A DNA stretch of 64,000 nucleotides from CAYRGG01 sp964423745. Its GTDB lineage: Bacteria > Pseudomonadota > Gammaproteobacteria > Competibacterales > Competibacteraceae. Location: positions 1 to 64,000 of the forward strand of contig CAYRGG010000011.1 of NCBI GenBank assembly GCA_964423745.1, written 5' to 3'. A program made the translations under genes and the position numbers. Positions 25,374-35,103 of the stretch are shown here, in pieces (positions within the stretch are counted from its first letter, which is position 1; the number at the start of each line of letters is the position of its first letter). A model generated the notes under the pieces. The model did no database searches. It was not told the origin of the DNA and worked only from the letters and a program-made list of their open reading frames with translations.

Positions 25374-26386
25374 ACATTGTTGTCAATAACCTTTGAGGCA
25401 ATAATCTTTGCAGAAAGAGTACGCTTTTGATGTATCGTGATAAAGTAGTGAAAGACTCATGACGTACATTATGGTAGTAGCAAGCCTAAAAAGGGTGTAA
25501 CAAGCTTAGTATGCTTCTGTCATACGATCCACTAAGTATTTAACACAACACGATGCAGAGCCGGTTTCTGCAACGCGCTAAAATTGTGCAGACTAACTTT
25601 ATCCATGACCTCTTCTTCTTTGAGAGTGGGAGGGTATAGTTAAATTGTCATAAAGCTATTGATCTATAAAAGAAAAAAGCTTAGCTTGGCAAGTAAAGAG
25701 CGATACAAATACAGATTATTAGGAGATATAGTTTGTTAAACACTTAGCGATATAAAATAATCATAAAAGATAAGTGGTTGATAATATTACTTGCAGATTA
25801 TACGTTAGGATGGAGATTGATAGGATGCACACCTTTGTAACATTACTGATTCTTTAGCACAGTTTGTTAAGGATGGCGGTATGATAATGGATCTTGATCC
25901 ATCATGTCGGTGTTGTTTTTACTACCAAAAATAATTCGACGATGATGCAAGCGTTATTAATACAATAGCGTGCTTATTTAACTCGAAGATAAAGGAGGAA
26001 AAATAAAAAATGGAAATACGATTTTAACCCAGTAATGCAAAGAAAGTCATTAATACCATATATTGTATGGACATTGAGTTCAGCATCGACGATGGATATA
26101 TCTGGTGTATATCTCGTAGAGACATGGATGATTTAGCAAAACGCTGTTCATCAAAAGCATCCCTAATTATTTATCGATTTTGCGGTCTACTAGCCTTTTG
26201 TGAACAGAAAAACCGCATAACAGCTTGGATAATTGTCTTCACTATACGGTCTGATTAAAGAACGAGGCTAAGTTATGGCATTTTCTATAGATTTTTAGAT
26301 ATTGCCAAATGGCGTTAGGGGATTTTAGTCTAGTAAACCAACGAGCTATAGTTTATTTAAGAGTCTTGAACCAATCCTGCAAAACT
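25374..26386. other. 1-kb AT-rich intergenic region with possible gene remnants
   Basis: No intact gene is recognised. At 25991 a strong ribosome site (AAGGAGG) precedes an ATG at 26010 that reads only MEIRF before TAA. Dropping one T of the TTTT run would continue as NPVMQRKSLIPYIVWTLSSA, so a frameshifted remnant is possible. Around 25845-25935 a stretch TDSLAQFVKDGGMIMDLDPS is protein-like but lacks a start. A perfect repeat ATGGATC-TT-GATCCAT is at 25887-25902. A 63-codon frame at 26067-26258 is not convincing. Confidence 0.4.
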
Positions 26387-26403
26387 TTGGTCCGATTATT
26401 GCC
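26387..26403 (+). promoter_or_regulatory. Sigma-54 promoter upstream of prkA
   Basis: TTGGTCCGATTATTGCC has TTGG at -24, TTGC at -12 and exact GG-N10-GC spacing, 53 bases before the prkA ATG. In E. coli, yeaGH (prkA-yeaH) is transcribed by sigma-54 with NtrC during nitrogen starvation, which supports the call. No clear NtrC-type TGCACC/GGTGCA repeats were found upstream. Confidence 0.65.
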
Positions 26404-26455
26404 AGATCTAAATAGCGGACATTTGGACGGCATAGGAATCAGCGAGGTGATATGA

Positions 26456-28378
26456 ATGAATATCTTTGACCGCTATCAGTCGCGCTACGAAAAGAGTCAA
26501 GAGGAAGTGTACTCTATCCATGAGTACTTGGAAATTTGCAAAAAAGATCCCAGTGCTTACGCCACTGCGGCAGAACGTTTGTTAATGGCTATTGGCGAAC
26601 CGGAATTAACCGACACGCGGCTAGATCCTCGGTTGAGCCGTATTTTTTCTAATAAAGTTATCAAGAGATATCCGGCATTTGAAGAATTCTATGGCATGGA
26701 AGACGCTATCGAGCAGATTGTCTCGTATTTAAAACACGCTGCTCAAGGTCTGGAAGAGAAGAAACAGATTTTATATTTATTGGGTCCTGTTGGGGGTGGT
26801 AAATCGTCTCTGGCCGAACGGCTCAAATCACTTATGGAAAAAATTTCTTTTTATGCTATTCAGGATTCCCCTGTGCAGGAATCCCCGCTGGGTCTTTTTT
26901 CTCCTGAAGAGGATGGTCCTATTCTTGAGGAAGACTATGACATACCACCCCGTTACCTAAAACCCATCATGTCGCCTTGGGCTGTCAAGCGCCTTCACGA
27001 GTACAACGGTGATATTACAAAATTTAAGGTGGTTAAACTTTACCCCTCTATTCTTAATCAAATCGCCATCGCCAAGACAGAACCCGGCGATGAAAATAAC
27101 CAGGATATTTCTGCTTTAGTCGGTAAAGTGGATATCCGCAAACTAGAACAATTTGCCCAAAACGATTCCGATGCCTATAGCTACTCCGGCGCCCTATGCC
27201 GCGCTAATCAAGGCATCATGGAATTTGTGGAAATGTTTAAAGCACCCATCAAAGTGCTCCATCCGCTCCTAACCGCTACCCAAGAAGGCAACTATAACGG
27301 TACTGAAGGACTGTCAGCGCTGCCCTTCGACGGTATCATTTTGGCCCACTCCAATGAATCAGAATGGCAAACCTTTAAGAACAACAAAAATAACGAAGCG
27401 TTTCTAGATCGTGTGTATATTGTGAAGGTGCCTTATTGCCTACGAGTGTCAGAAGAGGTCAAAATTTACGAGAAACTACTCCGGGAGAGTTCTTTAAACC
27501 AATCGCCCTGCGCCCCTGGCACGTTAGAGATGTTGGCTCAATTTACTGTACTATCTCGGCTCAAAGAACCTGACAACTCCAGTATCTTTTCTAAAATGCG
27601 GGTCTATGACGGCGAAAATTTAAAAGACACGGACCCGAAAGCAAAATCCATCCAAGAATACCGTGATTATGCCGGGGTTGACGAAGGTATGACGGGTATT
27701 TCCACCCGCTTTGCTTTCAAGATTCTCTCCCAGGTTTTCAATTTCGATCATTCAGAAGTGGCGGCTAACCCGGTGCATCTTTTGTATGTGCTGGAACGGC
27801 AAATCGAGCGGGAACAATTTCCACCGGAGATGGAAGAACGCTTTTTAAGCTACATCAAAGGCTATCTAGCCCCACGTTATGCGGAGTTTATCGGTAAAGA
27901 GTTACAGACGGCTTATCTGGAATCTTACGCGGAATACGGGCAAAATATCTTTGATCGCTATGTTACCTATGCGGACTTTTGGATACAAGATCAAGAATTT
28001 CGCGATCCTGATACGGGTGAATTTTTTGACCGTTCCGCCCTTAATACGGAATTAGAAAAGATTGAGAAACCCGCTGGTATCAGTAACCCCAAGGATTTTC
28101 GTAACGAGATCGTGAATTTTGTTCTACGGGCGCGGGCAAACAACGGTGGCCGCAATCCAACCTGGACAAGCTATGAGAAGCTGCGTACCGTGATTGAGAA
28201 AAAGATGTTTTCCAATACGGAAGAACTGCTGCCCGTTATATCCTTTAATGCAAAGGCTTCCGGTGAAGACCAGAAGAAACATGAAGAATTTGTGAACCGT
28301 ATGGTTGGCAAAGGTTATACTGCAAAACAGGTACGACTGTTATCAGAATGGTATTTGCGAGTCCGTAAAGCCTCGTAA
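26456..28378 (+). CDS. prkA: PrkA/YeaG serine protein kinase (AAA+ type)
   Basis: At 640 residues it matches E. coli YeaG in length. The N-terminal PrkA AAA domain has Walker A GPVGGGKSS near residue 112 and the block RYPAFEEFYGMEDAIEQIVS before it. The C-terminal half carries the PrkA kinase-like domain (DFWIQDQEFRDPDTGEFFDR). YeaG supports survival in sustained nitrogen starvation and works with YeaH and SpoVR. It heads an operon with yeaH 12 bases downstream. Of two neighbouring ATG codons, the one at 26456 follows GCGAGGTGAT. Confidence 0.95.
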   Translation: MNIFDRYQSRYEKSQEEVYSIHEYLEICKKDPSAYATAAERLLMAIGEPELTDTRLDPRLSRIFSNKVIKRYPAFEEFYGMEDAIEQIVSYLKHAAQGLEEKKQILYLLGPVGGGKSSLAERLKSLMEKISFYAIQDSPVQESPLGLFSPEEDGPILEEDYDIPPRYLKPIMSPWAVKRLHEYNGDITKFKVVKLYPSILNQIAIAKTEPGDENNQDISALVGKVDIRKLEQFAQNDSDAYSYSGALCRANQGIMEFVEMFKAPIKVLHPLLTATQEGNYNGTEGLSALPFDGIILAHSNESEWQTFKNNKNNEAFLDRVYIVKVPYCLRVSEEVKIYEKLLRESSLNQSPCAPGTLEMLAQFTVLSRLKEPDNSSIFSKMRVYDGENLKDTDPKAKSIQEYRDYAGVDEGMTGISTRFAFKILSQVFNFDHSEVAANPVHLLYVLERQIEREQFPPEMEERFLSYIKGYLAPRYAEFIGKELQTAYLESYAEYGQNIFDRYVTYADFWIQDQEFRDPDTGEFFDRSALNTELEKIEKPAGISNPKDFRNEIVNFVLRARANNGGRNPTWTSYEKLRTVIEKKMFSNTEELLPVISFNAKASGEDQKKHEEFVNRMVGKGYTAKQVRLLSEWYLRVRKAS

Positions 28379-28390
28379 GGGGGATGCTTA

Positions 28391-29665
28391 ATGCCTACCA
28401 TTATAGACCGGCGATTAGACGGTAAACACAAAAGCGCTGTCAATCGGCAGCGCTTTATAAAACGTTTTAAACATCAGCTTAAAAAAGCTGTGAATGACGC
28501 CATGAATGGGCGTTCAATTACGGATATGGACAGTGGCGAAAAAGTCGGCATTCCCGCCCGGGATATTTCCGAGCCGGTACTCGGTCATGGTCCAGGTGGT
28601 CGTCGAGAAACCATTCATCCTGGTAACAAGGAGTTTATCACCGGCGACCGCGTACCCCGTCCCAAAGGAGGTCGCGGTGGCGGGGCGGGAAGTGGCCAAG
28701 CCAGTAATAGCGGATCAGGGGAGGATGATTTTGTCTTTCAGTTGTCCCGGGAAGAATTTTTAGAGCTATTTTTTGAAGATCTAGAGCTGCCCAATCTCGT
28801 AAAAACGCAATTGGCTAAGGTTCCTGACTTCAAATCAGTGCGGGCTGGCGTCTCCACCGCTGGAACACCCCCTAACATCGATGTGGTGCGCTCTTTAAAA
28901 AGTGCGTTGGCTCGGCGTATCGCCTTATCAGCGCCCTATAACGCTCGCCTTCGGGAAAAGGAGCAGGCCCTGGAAGCGTTATTAAAAGAAACCGATGATG
29001 TCGAAGATCCCCGCGTTATGGAATTACAAGAGGAAATCACCCGCTTGCGTGCTCGGGTTCGGGCCATTCCCTTTATCGACACCTTTGACCTCCGTTATGC
29101 CAATCGCATACGACAACCCCAACCCACCACGCAAGCGGTGATGTTTTGTCTGATGGACGTATCTGGCTCCATGGACAAAGCTCGTAAAGATCTGGCGAAA
29201 CGTTTTTTCACCTTGCTTTATTTATTCTTAAGACGTAATTACGAACGTATCGACGTGGTGTTTATCCGCCATCATACGGTGGCCAAAGAAGTGGATGAAG
29301 AAGAGTTTTTCTACTCTCGGGAAACCGGCGGCACCGTGGTTTCCAGCGCACTTACCCTCATGCGCGATATTGTGCGCGACCGTTATCCCATGTCTAGTTG
29401 GAATATCTATGCCGCGCAAGCCTCCGATGGTGATAATTGGCATCATGACTCTCCCACCTGCCGAGAGCTCTTGATGAAGCATATTCTGCAATCAGTGCGT
29501 TATTTTGCTTATATAGAGATCACGCCGGATCGCCACCAGAGTCTCTGGGAAGCCTATGAAGAGGTTCGCCAAATCTATCCGCAATTCGCCATGCGGCAGA
29601 TCGATGGACCGGCTGATATCTATCCTGTATTCCGAGACCTGTTTAAGAGGCGGACGACGCAATGA
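28391..29665 (+). CDS. yeaH: YeaH/DUF444 protein with von Willebrand-like domain
   Basis: This 424-residue protein starts with the DUF444 signature (IIDRRLDGKHKSAVNRQRFI), then a basic linker and a Gly-rich stretch (PKGGRGGGAGSG). The C-terminal vWA-like domain has the MIDAS motif DVSGSM near residue 256 and TGGTVVSSAL. The family always travels with PrkA and SpoVR in stress operons; the molecular task is unclear. It overlaps the following gene by 4 bases (ATGA), indicating translational coupling. Confidence 0.93.
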   Translation: MPTIIDRRLDGKHKSAVNRQRFIKRFKHQLKKAVNDAMNGRSITDMDSGEKVGIPARDISEPVLGHGPGGRRETIHPGNKEFITGDRVPRPKGGRGGGAGSGQASNSGSGEDDFVFQLSREEFLELFFEDLELPNLVKTQLAKVPDFKSVRAGVSTAGTPPNIDVVRSLKSALARRIALSAPYNARLREKEQALEALLKETDDVEDPRVMELQEEITRLRARVRAIPFIDTFDLRYANRIRQPQPTTQAVMFCLMDVSGSMDKARKDLAKRFFTLLYLFLRRNYERIDVVFIRHHTVAKEVDEEEFFYSRETGGTVVSSALTLMRDIVRDRYPMSSWNIYAAQASDGDNWHHDSPTCRELLMKHILQSVRYFAYIEITPDRHQSLWEAYEEVRQIYPQFAMRQIDGPADIYPVFRDLFKRRTTQ

Positions 29666-31161
29666 CCCATCGACTTATCTCTACCTCCTCCGAGTGGACC
29701 TTTCCGCTTTTGGACCGCTATGAAGCTGAAATTAGCCGTATCGCCGCTGACTTTGGTCTGGATACCTATCCTAACCAGATCGAAGTTATCACCGCCGAAC
29801 AGATGATGGATGCCTACTCTTCCGTGGGTATGCCCCTGGGTTATAAACACTGGTCCTATGGCAAACAATTTGTGGCTACCGAGCAAAATTACAAACGCGG
29901 TCAGATGGGTCTAGCCTATGAGATTGTGATCAACTCCGATCCCTGCATTGCCTACCTTATGGAAGAGAACACCATTACCATGCAGGCATTGGTCATCGCT
30001 CATGCATGTTTTGGTCATAACTCTTTTTTTAAGGGTAACTATCTATTTCGCGCTTGGACCAGCGCCGACGCCATTATCGATTATCTGCTCTTTGCCAGAA
30101 ACTACGTCTCTGAATGCGAAGAACGTTACGGTGCGGAAAATGTTGAGCTATTCCTAGACTCCTGCCATGCCTTGATGAATTATGGCGTTGACCGTTACAA
30201 GCGCCCTTCCCCTTTGTCTATGCAGGAAGAACGTCAGCGGCAAGAAGAGCGCGAGCTTTATTTACAATCCCAGGTTAACGATCTTTGGCGTACCGTTCCT
30301 TCTAAGGAGGAACAAAATAGCGACTTTCAACCTGCCCGCTTTCCTGCCGAACCCCAGGAAAATTTGTTGTATTTCTTTGAAAAGAATGCACCCCTATTAG
30401 AGCCTTGGCAGCGGGAGTTAATACGCATCGTGCGTAAAATGGCGCAATATTTTTACCCGCAACGGCAAACTCAAGTGATGAACGAGGGCTGGGCAACCTT
30501 TTGGCATTACACATTGCTCAATGAATTGTATGACCAAGGTTTTGTCAGCGACGGTTTTATGATGGAGTTCCTGCAGTCACATACCAGTGTGGTTTATCAG
30601 CCAACCTTTGACAGCCCCTATTACTCTGGCATCAATCCCTATGCGTTGGGTTTTGCCATCATGTCTGACATCCGCCGCATCTGCGAAGAACCCACCGATG
30701 AGGATCGCTATTGGTTTCCTGATATGGCGGGCACCAAGGACTGGGTAAAAGCACTGCACTTTGCCATGCGCAATTTTAAAGATGAAAGTTTTGTCGCACA
30801 GTACCTTTCGCCAAAAGTTATACGAGAGTTCAAGCTGTTTTCGGTGTTGGATGATGACAACTATCCAGATCTAGAAATTGCCGCTATCCATAATGAAAAG
30901 GGCTATCGTCACGTCCGCCACGCGCTGTCAGATCAATATAATTTAGGAAGCCGAGAACCCAATATTCAAGTCTACTCGGTGGATCATCGGGGGGATCGTT
31001 CTTTAACCCTGCGCCATACCCAGTATAATCGCAAGCCCATGTCTGATGACACTGGAGAAGTGTTAAAACATCTTCACCGGTTATGGGGTTTCAAAGTTCG
31101 CTTAGAATCCGTAGATGAAGACGGCAAAGTGGAATTGGTGGGAGAGTGTCCCCAGCGGTGA
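29662..31161 (+). CDS. spoVR: SpoVR family protein (YcgB)
   Basis: This 499-residue protein contains family blocks MGLAYEIVINSDPCIAYLME, IAHACFGHNSFFKGNYLF and MNEGWATFWHYTLLNELY, with conserved His/Glu residues that suggest a metal site. SpoVR is needed for spore cortex formation in Bacillus; in gammaproteobacteria it is a stress and starvation protein of unknown activity co-regulated with yeaGH. In E. coli ycgB is unlinked, so the three-gene operon here is the fuller arrangement. Confidence 0.93.
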   Translation: MTHRLISTSSEWTFPLLDRYEAEISRIAADFGLDTYPNQIEVITAEQMMDAYSSVGMPLGYKHWSYGKQFVATEQNYKRGQMGLAYEIVINSDPCIAYLMEENTITMQALVIAHACFGHNSFFKGNYLFRAWTSADAIIDYLLFARNYVSECEERYGAENVELFLDSCHALMNYGVDRYKRPSPLSMQEERQRQEERELYLQSQVNDLWRTVPSKEEQNSDFQPARFPAEPQENLLYFFEKNAPLLEPWQRELIRIVRKMAQYFYPQRQTQVMNEGWATFWHYTLLNELYDQGFVSDGFMMEFLQSHTSVVYQPTFDSPYYSGINPYALGFAIMSDIRRICEEPTDEDRYWFPDMAGTKDWVKALHFAMRNFKDESFVAQYLSPKVIREFKLFSVLDDDNYPDLEIAAIHNEKGYRHVRHALSDQYNLGSREPNIQVYSVDHRGDRSLTLRHTQYNRKPMSDDTGEVLKHLHRLWGFKVRLESVDEDGKVELVGECPQR

Positions 31162-31162
31162 G

Positions 31163-32032
31163 GTGAAGACTTTAAAAAAACGCATTTTCCAAAAATTTAT
31201 TTTAGCGAGCTTAATGGTTTTGGTTTTATTCAGCGAGTATGGGTGGAGTGACCCGGTAGGTACGCTGTCGAACCATTCTCAGTCCATTGGTTTCTACAGC
31301 GCTGGCTGCCTTAGCAAAGGGGTGGCGCTTTCTTTAAGAGGCCAAGGATTTACGGTTATGCGGTCGAGTCGTAATCGCTACTATGGTCATCCTAACCTCA
31401 TAGCCTTTATTCACCGTCTAGGCAACTACGCAGCGAATCAAGGCCAGCAACTGCTGATCGGCGACTTATCCCAACCTCAAGGCGGCCCTATGACTTATGG
31501 TCATCGAAGTCACCAAATAGGTTTAGATGTAGATATTTGGTTTTATCAGGAAGCCGCGCAGCGCATTCTATCCCAATCAGAAACTGAACAATTAAACATG
31601 TTGTCAGTCGTTCACGCCGCGGCTGGCGATTTGAATCATAAACATTGGTCGCCTTTCTATGGAAATATTTTAAAACACGCAGCTCAAAACCCAAGCGTGG
31701 AACGTATATTTGTTAATCCCATCATTAAAGGCGCTTTGTGCCGTCGTGAAACAGAAGATCGTGCATGGCTGCGAAAAATTCGTCCCTGGTGGGGGCATGA
31801 TGCTCATTTTCACGTCCGCTTACGCTGTCCCGAGGATAGCCGCCAATGTGTGTCACAAAAACTACCACCGCCAGGAGATGGCTGCCAACCAGATTTGCAG
31901 CTTTGGATAAAGCAAATCCAGCAAGCAGCTTTGCATCCCAATCCTTCTTCAGTTATTTCTAAGTCAACGCCCAAACCCGCTGAACTACCTGCTGTTTGTA
32001 GAACACTATTGGCGGAAGATAAGCACTCTTGA
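31163..32032 (+). CDS. mepA: Penicillin-insensitive murein endopeptidase MepA (peptidase M74)
   Basis: The product is about 289 residues from the GTG at 31163, one base after the spoVR stop; upstream in-frame ATGs fall inside spoVR and would mask the signal peptide (FILASLMVLVLFSEYGWSDP). Zinc-site motifs are YGHRSHQIGLDVDIWF near residue 113 and GHDAHFHVRLRCP near 212. MepA cleaves D-Ala-mesoDAP cross-links in the periplasm. It appears to be the last gene of the prkA operon, which links wall remodelling to the stress response; that link is an inference from position. Confidence 0.9.
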   Translation: MKTLKKRIFQKFILASLMVLVLFSEYGWSDPVGTLSNHSQSIGFYSAGCLSKGVALSLRGQGFTVMRSSRNRYYGHPNLIAFIHRLGNYAANQGQQLLIGDLSQPQGGPMTYGHRSHQIGLDVDIWFYQEAAQRILSQSETEQLNMLSVVHAAAGDLNHKHWSPFYGNILKHAAQNPSVERIFVNPIIKGALCRRETEDRAWLRKIRPWWGHDAHFHVRLRCPEDSRQCVSQKLPPPGDGCQPDLQLWIKQIQQAALHPNPSSVISKSTPKPAELPAVCRTLLAEDKHS

Positions 32033-32033
32033 T

Positions 32034-32246
32034 TTAAACCTCGTCTATTGTAAAACCAACCTTTATCGTGACTTGCCAATGTTTAACGGCGCCATCTTCG
32101 ATATGGCCGCGGGTTTCCACAACGTTACACCAACGCAGATTGTGAATGGTTTTAGCTGCTCGAGTCACTGCATTTTGTACGGCGTCTTCAATGCTGGTCG
32201 TGGAAGAACCGGTTAACTCGAGGAGTTTATAGACGTGGTCACTCAT
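32034..32246 (-). CDS. Dodecin (flavin-binding dodecamer)
   Basis: This 70-residue protein from ATG 32246 reads MSDHVYKLLELTGSSTTSIE, then AVQNAVTRAAKTIHNLRWCN and HWQVTIKVGFTID. Dodecins are 65-75 residue proteins that store flavin or CoA in hollow dodecamers. The Trp of NLRWCNVVE stacks on the flavin in bacterial members. An upstream in-frame ATG would add 14 unconserved residues and is rejected. It converges on mepA with a one-base gap. Confidence 0.92.
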   Translation of the reverse strand: MSDHVYKLLELTGSSTTSIEDAVQNAVTRAAKTIHNLRWCNVVETRGHIEDGAVKHWQVTIKVGFTIDEV

Positions 32247-32657
32247 AGCATGGATACCTTTTTTTGGCTGGATGTTATAAAAAATCAAATTTTTGAGGGT
32301 TTAGTCATGCTTACATCAAGATGTTTAGTTGATTTTGAGATATACCTCTCACACGGCGCATATACTAGCCGTTCTTGATCGACGAAAACAACCTCAATGG
32401 TTGTGCTGACTATTTTTCAATTATAGTAGCTTATAGATCGTCACTTTTCCTTTATTGTTCCTCGATCTTTTACACAAATCTTTTTGTCTACGACCAGCAG
32501 GGCAAAACTCAAGTAAGCCAATTCCTGCGAGTTGGATAAAATGTTTAGCGGTCCCAAAACTCAATAACACGAAACGGTATACTATTCTATTAGACATCTA
32601 TTGCGTGCGTCCAAGCAAACGTCCAAGGTGGGACTGCATTTACGGGAAACTCAAATC
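32247..32657. other. Intergenic region between dodecin and the GT20 gene
   Basis: The region holds the divergent promoters of the dodecin and GT20 genes. Only short, unsupported frames are present. No clear repeat, riboswitch or terminator was seen. Confidence 0.4.
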
Positions 32658-34136
32658 ATGTCAGACCAAACTGCCACGTCGAATTCGACCCAGCAACCCC
32701 TTATTGTGATTGCATCAAACCGTGGGCCTTTCAGTTTCAAAAAAAATGAAGAGGGAGAATTTGATGTACAGCGAGGCGCTGGTGGTCTGGTAACTGCGCT
32801 AAGCGCACTTGCCGAGCGCCATGAAGTGCTATGGGTGGCTGCCGCGCTTAGCGAAGACGACCGCAACTGGGCTAGTCAACACGGCGATATGCCTCACACC
32901 GTAGAGGGAGTTTTGCTAAGCCTATTTTTACCGGACAAAGGAGCTTATGACAAATATTATAATCAAATCGCTAATCCCCTATTGTGGTTTATTCAACACC
33001 AACTTTGGGATACCCCCCGTCACCCAAGCATCGACACGGCAACCTGGGACGCTTGGCAGGATGGTTATGTGGCGATCAACCAGCAATTTGCTGATGCCAT
33101 TGTAGCCAGCATACCCGATACTGAAGGCCCTATTATAATTCTGCCGCAAGACTATCAGTTGTATCTTGTACCACAGTTTGTCCGCGAAAAACTCGGGAGT
33201 AGCGTACAGATTCAGCCTTTCTGTCATATTCCCTGGCCGGGCCCTGATGCCTGGCGTCTCTTGCCCGATCTCATGCGTCGAACCCTATTGGAAGGACTAT
33301 TAGCCTCGGATCGCATCGGTTTTCAGACTCGAAAAGATGCCTTTAATTTTGTGCAAACCTGCCGCTTTTATTTAACCGACGCTCATTCCCAAGGCAGTCG
33401 AAACTCAATCCATTATCAAGGACGCCGCATAGCGGCAAAGACCTATCCCATCTCAGTGGATGTGGAGAAAGTAGAAAGTATTGCCGAGGAGATGGAAACA
33501 AAGCTGTTTAAAACCCAATTGATCAACCACATCGGCGATCATCGTTTGATTTTGCGGGCCGATCGCGTGGAACCCAGCAAGAATATTTTGCGGAGTTTGC
33601 AAGCCTTTCGGGTTTTGCTAGAGCGTCATCCCGAACATTTGCGAAAAGTTCAGATGATGGCCCTTTTAGTTCCTTCCCGTATGGAAGTTCAGGAATACCT
33701 GATTTATTTAAAAGATATTATGGCCGAGGCAGGTCTTATCAATGCCGACTACAGCGATGGCTTATGGGAACCCGTGCGGGTTATTGTAGGGGACAACTAT
33801 CACCGGGCCATCGCCGCTATGCAACTATACGACGTATTGATGGTAAATCCTTTGGCCGATGGCATGAACCTGGTGGCCAAAGAAGGGGTTTTGGTTAACC
33901 AACGGGACGGTGTTTTGATTCTATCGGAGTTTGCAGGCGCTTATTATGAGCTTGGCGACCACTCGTTGACGGTCTCACCCTTTGACGTACACAGTACCGC
34001 TGAAACCCTCCATCAGGCGTTAACCATGCCGCCAGAGGAAAAAAACACCCGTGCTGGAGCCCTTAAAAAACAGGTTCGCAGTGCCAGCGTTAAACTATGG
34101 TTTAGCACCCAAGTGGATGACGCCCTCCAAGGGTAA
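32658..34136 (+). CDS. Trehalose-6-phosphate synthase-like glycosyltransferase (GT20)
   Basis: The product is 492 residues from ATG 32658 (MSDQTATSN). Motifs are IVIASNRGPFSF and RGAGGLVTALSAL (UDP/ADP-glucose loop), FCHIPWPGPDAWRLLPD (acceptor site), RADRVEPSKNILR (phosphate-binding Arg/Lys) and NPLADGMNLVAKEGVL. GT20 enzymes make trehalose-6-phosphate; a few make glucosylglycerol-phosphate, and the two cannot be separated by eye. No T6P phosphatase gene is adjacent. A betaine transporter lies at 55.5 kb, so an osmoprotection role is plausible. The upstream TTG at 32601 is rejected because the conserved fold begins after 32658. Confidence 0.82.
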   Translation: MSDQTATSNSTQQPLIVIASNRGPFSFKKNEEGEFDVQRGAGGLVTALSALAERHEVLWVAAALSEDDRNWASQHGDMPHTVEGVLLSLFLPDKGAYDKYYNQIANPLLWFIQHQLWDTPRHPSIDTATWDAWQDGYVAINQQFADAIVASIPDTEGPIIILPQDYQLYLVPQFVREKLGSSVQIQPFCHIPWPGPDAWRLLPDLMRRTLLEGLLASDRIGFQTRKDAFNFVQTCRFYLTDAHSQGSRNSIHYQGRRIAAKTYPISVDVEKVESIAEEMETKLFKTQLINHIGDHRLILRADRVEPSKNILRSLQAFRVLLERHPEHLRKVQMMALLVPSRMEVQEYLIYLKDIMAEAGLINADYSDGLWEPVRVIVGDNYHRAIAAMQLYDVLMVNPLADGMNLVAKEGVLVNQRDGVLILSEFAGAYYELGDHSLTVSPFDVHSTAETLHQALTMPPEEKNTRAGALKKQVRSASVKLWFSTQVDDALQG

Positions 34137-34209
34137 CTACAAACAAACTCAACACAACAGCGTGTCGCAAAACCCTCCGCTGCGGCATGACCTTATGGGC
34201 GGTTAAAAT

Positions 34210-35013
34210 TTGAACACTAAAATCCCTCGTGAGACAGCTTTAATTACCGGCGCCTCTGCAGGCATTGGCCAAGCCTTCGCGGAAGTTTTTGCCGAACATG
34301 GTTTTGATCTTGTTTTAGTAGCGCGCAGTGAGGATAAATTAAACGCCCTAGCCGAGCAGATACACCATCAGCACCATGTGGATAGTCTCGTTGTTCCCCT
34401 TGACTTAACCGCCGCATCGGGACCCCAACGGCTACGGGATGCGGTGAATGCGCGTGGGGTAAAAATCAATGTACTGGTGAACAATGCTGGACTCATTGCC
34501 CACGGCCGATTCAGCGATCTCCCCCTCAGCACCCATACAAAAATGTTACAGTTAAATGTCTTAGCATTGACTAAGCTAACCCACTTATTTTTGCCAGACA
34601 TGATCGAACAGGGCAACGGACAAATCCTCAACGTGGCTTCAGTGGCGGCTTTTGTGCCTTTACCTCGCATTACGGTTTATGCTGCAACTAAAGCCTATGT
34701 TTTGTCGTTTACTGAAGCGCTTGCGGTAGAACTGAAAGGCAGCCATGTGACAGTCACCGCCCTATGTCCAGGACCCACCAATACGGCCATGATGGAAAAA
34801 TGGTCTAAAGTCACAGGCAATAGAGCAGAATTACCGTCTTTTTGGATGATGAAACCCTATGACGTAGCCCGCGAGGGTTATCAAGCGTGTCGCCGGGGCA
34901 AAACCATTCATATAGACGGTTTGACCAATCAACTTATTACCCCGGTTTTACAGTATTCACCCCGTTGGTTTATCCGTACAATCAGTGATTTGGCTACCCG
35001 CTTGGTTAAATAG
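34210..35013 (+). CDS. SDR-family oxidoreductase
   Basis: This 267-residue classical SDR has cofactor motif TGASAGIGQA near residue 13, NNAG in LVNNAGLIAHG, catalytic Ser in LNVASVAAF and YAATKAY (YxxxK) near residue 157. The start is TTG at 34210, as no ATG lies before the first strand. The sequence resembles the DltE/YdfG-like acyl or serine dehydrogenase group; the substrate is unknown. It lies 73 bp after the GT20 gene in the same direction. Confidence 0.85.
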   Translation: MNTKIPRETALITGASAGIGQAFAEVFAEHGFDLVLVARSEDKLNALAEQIHHQHHVDSLVVPLDLTAASGPQRLRDAVNARGVKINVLVNNAGLIAHGRFSDLPLSTHTKMLQLNVLALTKLTHLFLPDMIEQGNGQILNVASVAAFVPLPRITVYAATKAYVLSFTEALAVELKGSHVTVTALCPGPTNTAMMEKWSKVTGNRAELPSFWMMKPYDVAREGYQACRRGKTIHIDGLTNQLITPVLQYSPRWFIRTISDLATRLVK

Positions 35014-35103
35014 GATAGGTAACATTTTTTAACCTATGTTGTTAGGTATAACCGTTTATACTTAACGCGCTAAAAAAAAGCAAAGAGTAAAGGGAAATAA
35101 TAA

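Noticed and set aside
26067..26258. 63-codon frame before prkA
   Set aside because: No ribosome site, no domain, Cys/Ile-rich composition; more likely decayed sequence.
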